Part shown: positions 58,640 to 64,000 of the stretch, one piece after another
Position numbering within the stretch: position 1 is the stretch's first letter
Layout: every line of letters starts with the position of its first letter
The notes under the pieces: generated by a model
The model's input: only the letters and a program-made list of their open reading frames with translations
Databases searched by the model: none
What the model was told of the DNA's origin: nothing
Assembly (NCBI GenBank): GCA_022747635.1
Contig: JAKTNV010000009.1
Span: 65,626,177 to 65,690,176 of the forward strand
Source: Hetaerina americana
Lineage: Eukaryota; Arthropoda; Insecta; Odonata; Calopterygidae
Length of the DNA stretch: 64,000 nucleotides
Direction: 5' to 3'
Translations under genes and position numbers: made by a program

Positions 58640-59230
58640 TCCCTTCGGGTCTCTCTCCCGTGGACTTGTAGAGTCAGCCTGTGTGTGTGTGTGTCGTTTG
58701 TAGCGTGTTTTAAGAACCCTCACCTAATCTCCAGCAGCAAGCACGTGTTTCCGCGCTTGGTTCTCTCGGTCAAGAGAGAGAGGAGGAGGCTAGCAACCCA
58801 CCCGCGCGCGACCCCCTTGGAAATGCTGCGGGTAGAAGGTAGCTCGGGTGGACCTGCGATCCCAGGGTGTGTGGTTTTTTTTTGAGGGTTCTCGCGGCTG
58901 TTGTCCTTGGCCCCTGGAGCCCACCACCCCCACGCCCTTCGTCCCGCCCCTCCTCGCCCGGTCCCGCGTGCTAGGGCTCCTCGGAACGTCCTCGAGGGTC
59001 CTGTTGGAAGTATCGCCGGGAGAGATTTTAGAGTGGTTAGGGGAGAGTGGCAATTTTTTTCCGACTCTGCCACCCCCTCTGCCCCACCTCCATCTCGCAT
59101 CCTCTCCTGCAGAGATGTGTGTTACGAGGTAGTTGAGGTGGCGAAAGTGGGATTAAAATCGCTAATAGTTGCAGCTCGGAAAATCTCTCGGGAGTCCCGA
59201 GTCGAATTCGTATCGCTGTGAGGCTCATTC
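58640..59230. other. CpG-containing island
   Basis: It begins with a (GT)n run at 58678-58693, then alternates GA-rich and C/T-rich blocks, e.g. CCACCACCCCCACGCCCTTC. Confidence 0.6.
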
Positions 59231-59845
59231 ATGACCGCGTAAATATATATCTTTCTCTCTCTCTTGCTATCTAGTGAGGTAATAAATAGCGACATCTTTT
59301 TTGAGTACTTTATTATACACGAGAATTCTTCTCGTTATTTTATAATTTCCACCATTTTGAGTTGCATGCGCTCGTTTTTGGACGGGGCTTTATTTTTCTT
59401 TTCTTTCCGTTTTTATCTGAATGATGCAAGTGTAAAATCCAGTTTTGCGATGCACGTGAAGAGTTCGTTATTTTGTAACTCAAACCATTGTGAGTTTTTA
59501 AGATTGCGCTCGAGTTTTTTGAGGTTTTTTTTCTCTACAATTTTTCGTAACTTGGCATACATTCTGCGTGAAAGATTGCTGCAACTTTGTTAACAATCTG
59601 TGGAATAGTGTTTGTTGATAGTCTAAGTAAAAATGACTTGATTGAGTTCCTCCTGAGTGATAATTTAACAAAGTGTCATATTATAATTGGATAAATCTTT
59701 GACCGGAGAACCTAAAATGAGCGGTTACTATTGCCCATCTAAAAGCGATTTTTAATTATTATCTGGGTTACGCCAAAAAAGCAAATTGTGTTCAATTTTC
59801 AGTGGCTGTTTATTATTTCATTAATTTTTATTTATTTTTTACTCT
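59231..59845. other. Intergenic DNA, nothing recognised
   Basis: AT-rich; no element recognised. Confidence 0.5.
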
Positions 59846-59850
59846 AGTAC

Positions 59851-60900
59851 CCTGCAAGCCACCGCTAGGGTGTGTGGCAGGAGGTAAATACTCCCCAGAC
59901 TAATTTTGACCCGAATATGACCCTGCCACGGTCGGACAATCATATTCTGATCTCTTATCGTTCGTGGAAAAAATCACATCCCAAATCTTTCAGTTCTACA
60001 CTTGATTTCTGTAATTTTATTAATATGATCTCTCTCCTACCGTAGTACGATGGGGGTAATAGCACATTTTCAACACCACTGCTAAAGAGATCTTCCAGTT
60101 TATGCGCAAGATATTTAATATGTAATTTAACCTTCGCTCCGTGAGTGATTCCCAGCCTAGCTGCTCTAATATTTTGGATACGCCACTAAGTATATCATAA
60201 CAAGTTTTTACAAATTAAGCTCCCTCACGCCGCACGCGATCCAATTCGGCAGAAAAATCCACGTTCGTGAGGATCCCAAATACTTGCAGCATATTCTAAG
60301 TGAGGCCTAACCAACGACAGATAACATTCTTCTTTAACCTTTTCATCACATTTACCCAGTGCACTTCTAATAAATCATAATTTTTGTAGGCTTATCCACG
60401 TATTCCCCGTATGTGTTTCCCTAAGGAGAGATCGTGAGTTAGGGTAACGCCTAGGTATTTGATTGAGTCTACAAGTTCCATTACGGTGTTCCAGATGTAG
60501 TAGACGTTCGGTAGGGAATTGCCCTTTTTCCAAAAACATTATCGCTACGCATTTCTTAAGCTCGATTCTAATTGCCAAGTGTCACCCAAGTGTTGTATAG
60601 TCTAAGGCCATATGATAAAGCCGCTGTGTCCCCATGATCACGGATGTCACGGCAAACTACTGCATCATTGGCAAATAAACGTATCTTTCGTAGTTACTAC
60701 GGAGTCAATATCGTTATCGTCAAGTAAGAATAAAACAGGTCCGATAACACTGGCTTGGGGGACACTCGAAGTACTCGTAACTTCTACTGCATTTGAGCTT
60801 ACTCCATCTTTCACGACCCTTTGTACCCGACCATTCAAAATGTCTTTAAACCAAACCTGAATTTTTTTATCTATGCCATATGCTTCTAGCTTTGCGAGTA
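59851..60900 (-). mobile_element. CR1/L2-like LINE, RT to 3' end, decayed
   Basis: Minus-strand relic, the longest copy of the family here. From its 5' side: KILAKLEAYGIDKKIQVWFK, DILNGRVQRVVKDGVSSNAV, VPQASVIGPVLFLL (family: VPQGSVLGP.LFL), then LFANDAVVCRDIRDHGDTAA (the ADD motif altered to AND), SIKYLGVTLTHDLSLGKHIR, ELDRVRR and LEQLGWESLTERRLN, and FFPRTI-like sequence (ENSFF region near 59970). It ends with the 3' hairpin CCTGC-CACAC-ACC-CTAGC-GGT-GGCTT-GCAGG (59851-59881 reversed). Frameshifts and stops, plus the catalytic-site change, mean it is inactive. A SINE lies immediately upstream at 60910. Confidence 0.85.
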
Positions 60901-60909
60901 TTTTCTATG

Positions 60910-61195
60910 AGGTACGAGTGTGGTGGCTTACATCCTGGCTTCCCACCCAGAGGTCCCGTGTTCGAATTATGGAGTTGACGTATATTCAGTGGTATCCCGA
61001 TCCCCACTTGAGGTACTAGGTAGAGAGCACTTTGGGTTAGTACACCGTCCTTCGGATGACTGCTGACCCATTGCCGCCTTTCGTAAAGAATACGCTAATG
61101 CCGATGCCGGTTCTCTCTCCACCCTTCCTTTCCCATCCATCCCTGATGGCGAAAATGACAATATCTGTCCGTCGCCTCCCATAAAAACTACAACG
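60910..61195 (+). mobile_element. tRNA-derived SINE, near full length
   Basis: The 5' head GTGGCTTACATCCTGG (A-box-like, about 60922) and CCGTGTTCGAATTATGG (B-box-like, about 60956) suggest a tRNA origin. The body aligns with the 20.36-kb copy: CAGTGGTATCCCGATCCCCA, CCTTTCGTAAAGAATACGCT, TCTCTCCACCCTTCCTTTCC and GTCGCCTCCC. It ends at ATAAAAACTACAAC, with a shorter tail than the other copy. No target duplication was found. It abuts the 5' end of the LINE relic and may have inserted into it. Confidence 0.85.
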
Positions 61196-61196
61196 A

Positions 61197-62035
61197 CATT
61201 CTGTTATTTCTCGTTCTTCGTAATTTTAGTGACACAACTTCCTTCGACCCAAAGCTTTTTCTTCTTCGACTTCTCAATAATTGTTCCTAGCTATCCCTCA
61301 CCGTAGCTTTTCAAAATCCTAATGAACTGCATAAAATAAAGTGGCTCTTCCCCAGCTCTTTGTCATTTACGTGTTATTGGATGCCATCCTAGCCTACGCA
61401 CCTATGGACTGTATAAAGTTGTTGCTTTGTGTTAAGATTGGTAAAAGTTCGTATTACGATTGGGGAATAATTGTTGTTCCACCAGTGGGATAGAGCTGAA
61501 AAAGAATTTGAAACCGATCTTCCCTAGATTTCAAACTCCGAAGATGTGTGAGATGAAACTAATGAGAGAAGAATAGAGAATTCCTGAGAATTATTCCATA
61601 ACTTCTAAATTCTCGCCCACCAATCACTTTCTTCGAATTCATTTCTATTTTGTAGTTTTCTCCATTTATCCAAGCGTTTTGCCGTCGCTCGTATTCCCCA
61701 CTCACTTTTCATTTTCGCCCCATTTCACTTATCATGTATCTTCATTCGCTTTCGATGTACTATTAATATGTATGTATCCATGTGAGTGTGTGTAAATGAT
61801 ATCCGATTGAGTGTAGAATCGAAAAGTTATAGAAAGCTCCTAATTTTATATCAAAGTTCTTAGTTCGGATAAGGTTACTTGGCTACAAAGATATTTAAGA
61901 TTTCCTTGTTCTTGCAAGAAACGGGCCACTGGCATTAAATTCTAACCCAGCGTCAGCAACCAGTGGGAATATTGAACGCCCTTGGGAGCAAATGAAATGA
62001 GTGCTGCCTTGGTCGGTACGGTGTGTCTAGCTAGT
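61197..62035. other. Intergenic DNA, nothing recognised
   Basis: No supported element. Confidence 0.5.
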
Positions 62036-62039
62036 CTGG

Positions 62040-62168
62040 GCACATCATCTCCCGCTTCGGTCAAAGCACGCCAACCATCGTCGTTTGTCTTTGCTCCACC
62101 CCCGCTGCCCAACGTGGAGGGCCCGCGGACGATTGGATAGAACTGGCGCGCTTGTGAGAGGGGTGGCG

Positions 62169-62214
<46 letters not shown>

Positions 62215-63090
62215 GGGAGAGTGGGCAGGGAAGAAATCCTTTGGGAACCCCCGCTCCCTCTCACCGGAGAGCATGCCCGCCTTGGCCGCCAAGGAGTTGA
62301 ACCGGCTGAGGAGGAGGTATGGGGTGGAGAGCACGATACCCATCTCTCCCTCGCTCTCTTACATCTCTCTCTCCCTCTCCCTCGCTCACTCAAACTCACT
62401 CATTCCTTAAAAGGGCCATTCCGATTTTTCTGATTTTTATCCCCTCTCCTCCCCTCTGCTTCTTCTACATTACCTACCCCATGACCACCCCACCTCTCCC
62501 CTCTGCGTATCTCCCACTCCTTCCATCTCAGAAACCAACTCACACACACACACACACATCCCATCGCGACTTGAAGGTCTTCTGGCTTTTCTTTTTTTTT
62601 CCATGTCCCTCCTCCTAAAGGGTTTGCGGGGGATAGGGGGAGGGGGTTGGGAGAATGCGGCGATGGAGGATACCGGCGTATGATGTTTGCCGGTAGTGGG
62701 AGGTTTGTGTAAGTTGAAAGAGCCTGCAAATGGAATGGGGCTTGAGAGGGGATATAGGGGGAGGGCAGTGGAAGGGAGAGTGGGGGAGGGGATGCCGGGT
62801 GCGGGAGGGGGAGGAGAAGGAGTTAAGGGAAGAGGACGGCCGGTAGTAGGTTTTAAGGGGGCTTCAGAGGACCAGGAGTGAGTGTTAGGCCAAGAGCCTC
62901 AAGCCCCATCTCGAACCCAGACCTCTACCGCGATTCTCTCTCTCTCATTCACTCCATCCCTTCCACTCTCTCGCCCCCCACCCCCTCTTGCATCATTCCC
63001 CTGCTCCGGATTACCTCCCCTCCTTCCCTCCGTTCTTCTTCAATGGGACAGAAGCGAGAGGTGGACAAGGGAGCGTAGTAGACCGTGGTG
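62040..63090. other. Alternating GA-rich and CT-rich island
   Basis: An (AG)n run at 62168-62215, a C/T-rich block 62340-62520, a (CA)n run at 62535-62557, a G-rich block 62620-62880, and a C/T-rich block 62930-63050. All long frames are compositional. Confidence 0.65.
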
Positions 63091-63094
63091 CTCT

Positions 63095-64000
63095 TGCCTC
63101 TTACTTTTTGATATCCTCTCACTAAGGTAGTATTTGCGCGTTCGAGCGTATCGATTGAATTGCTATCGTGTTAAGTGTGCAGCGTCAAGGGTGAAAATAT
63201 TTACGTTTTTGTAGAACGTATACATTTATTTGTTACCATGACTGTCGGTACAGTAATGCGCCAAATAAAACGCGGCATTCGTATTTTGTTTTGTAGTCAA
63301 TAATGTGTTGTTAGCAATGCGAATGTGATGTAAAAACTTCCTTATTGGTTGTCAATCCAACGTGGTTGATATAGCCTAAGTTTTGATAAGTTAATTATGG
63401 TAATATTACGTATGCCCTTTATAATTAATTTACAAAATTTTATCCAGTTAATTTTCTTAGTGCTCCAAACATTCATTCCACTCATTTAGGTTTAATTTGG
63501 TAATTAAGAATCAAAGGAGTGTTCATGAATTTATGTCATGTGCAAATTTGGAATTATTTAGGTAAAGTTTTTGAAAATGAATTAATTTGAGACGTTGCTC
63601 TTTTCAACATCATTAAGCGTTCCTAACCTTAGGAACGGTTATTGCTCATCGGACCATTTTCTTTTGATTTACTGACTTAACTGTACCGGTTAAATTTCAA
63701 TCATACTTTGGTAGAAACCATGGTGATGTTTGTAAAGAAAACAACCCCTGTAACGGAATGAATGAACTTGGGTGAGTGAGCAGGGCAGCTTTTTGTATTT
63801 CTAGACTATATTCAAATTACTATATCATTTGACTTTTATCGAACGGTTGTTTAGATAGGTGAGCGTAAATCCGTCAAGTGTAACATGAAGTGCAAGTTTG
63901 ACATTGTCGTAAATGAAGCTGTCCTAAAAATGATAGTTTACCGTGCTACCCAATATGTTTTAGTCGATCATGTGTCATGAAATGCTTGGGGTGTATTTTG
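63095..64000. other. Intergenic DNA, nothing recognised
   Basis: AT-rich to the window end. Confidence 0.5.

Noticed and set aside
60957..60972. Functional tRNA gene at the second SINE head
   Set aside because: B-box-like sequence only, no proper cloverleaf, and the body matches another SINE copy.

Overview
The window looks like a piece of a large animal genome, most likely an arthropod and probably an insect. It has long stretches of non-coding DNA of moderate to low GC, many (TA)n/(TG)n microsatellites, tRNA-derived SINEs, mariner-family DNA transposons and several lineages of non-LTR retrotransposons (LINEs), including one of the arthropod-typical R1 clade. I see no bacterial gene organisation, no rRNA, no CRISPR and no host protein-coding gene that I can name. 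The species cannot be identified from sequence reading alone.

Layout. 0-8 kb: intergenic DNA with two decayed copies (about 1.7-2.7 and 5.2-5.7 kb) of a CR1/L2-like LINE. 8-13 kb: a GC-rich purine/pyrimidine island, a recent 263-bp tandem duplication carrying microsatellites (10.05-10.57 kb), a broken mariner (11.2-12.1 kb) and a second tandem duplication (12.27-12.54 kb). 13-20 kb: two GC-rich islands, a decayed LINE of another lineage (14.8-15.6 kb) and a tRNA-like SINE. 20.3-26.3 kb: a SINE with a perfect 15-bp target duplication, a 155-bp pure A/T tract, and an R1-like LINE on the minus strand, with an intact gag-like ORF1 and a disrupted ORF2; the LINE is itself hit twice by 3' ends of the CR1-like LINE. 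26-34 kb: islands, a LINE fragment boxed between two microsatellites, and two more tRNA-like SINEs. 34-44 kb: mostly unique DNA, a perfect 19-bp hairpin at 34.4 kb and one candidate coding ORF (42.7-43.3 kb). 44-54 kb: a LINE relic (44.5-45.0 kb), a second mariner relic (47.5-48.2 kb) and three loci with CTGANGA...GAAAC hairpins resembling hammerhead ribozyme sequences. 54-64 kb: more islands, a minus-strand copy of the CR1-like LINE (59.85-60.9 kb) and a full-length tRNA-derived SINE beside it.

Two patterns run across the whole window. First, about 19 GC-rich, CpG-containing, strongly polypyrimidine/polypurine islands recur every few kb; their low complexity creates long spurious Pro/Ser/Arg-rich ORFs. 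Second, dispersed copies of one 3'-terminal LINE sequence fold into the same stem-loop, with paired base changes between copies. That indicates selection on RNA structure, probably for recognition by the element's reverse transcriptase. The mobile elements work as autonomous/non-autonomous partners: LINE machinery explains the SINE target duplications and the tail-only insertions, and the mariner copies are dead. The most unusual signals are the covarying LINE tail, the ribozyme-like hairpins and the periodic polypyrimidine islands.
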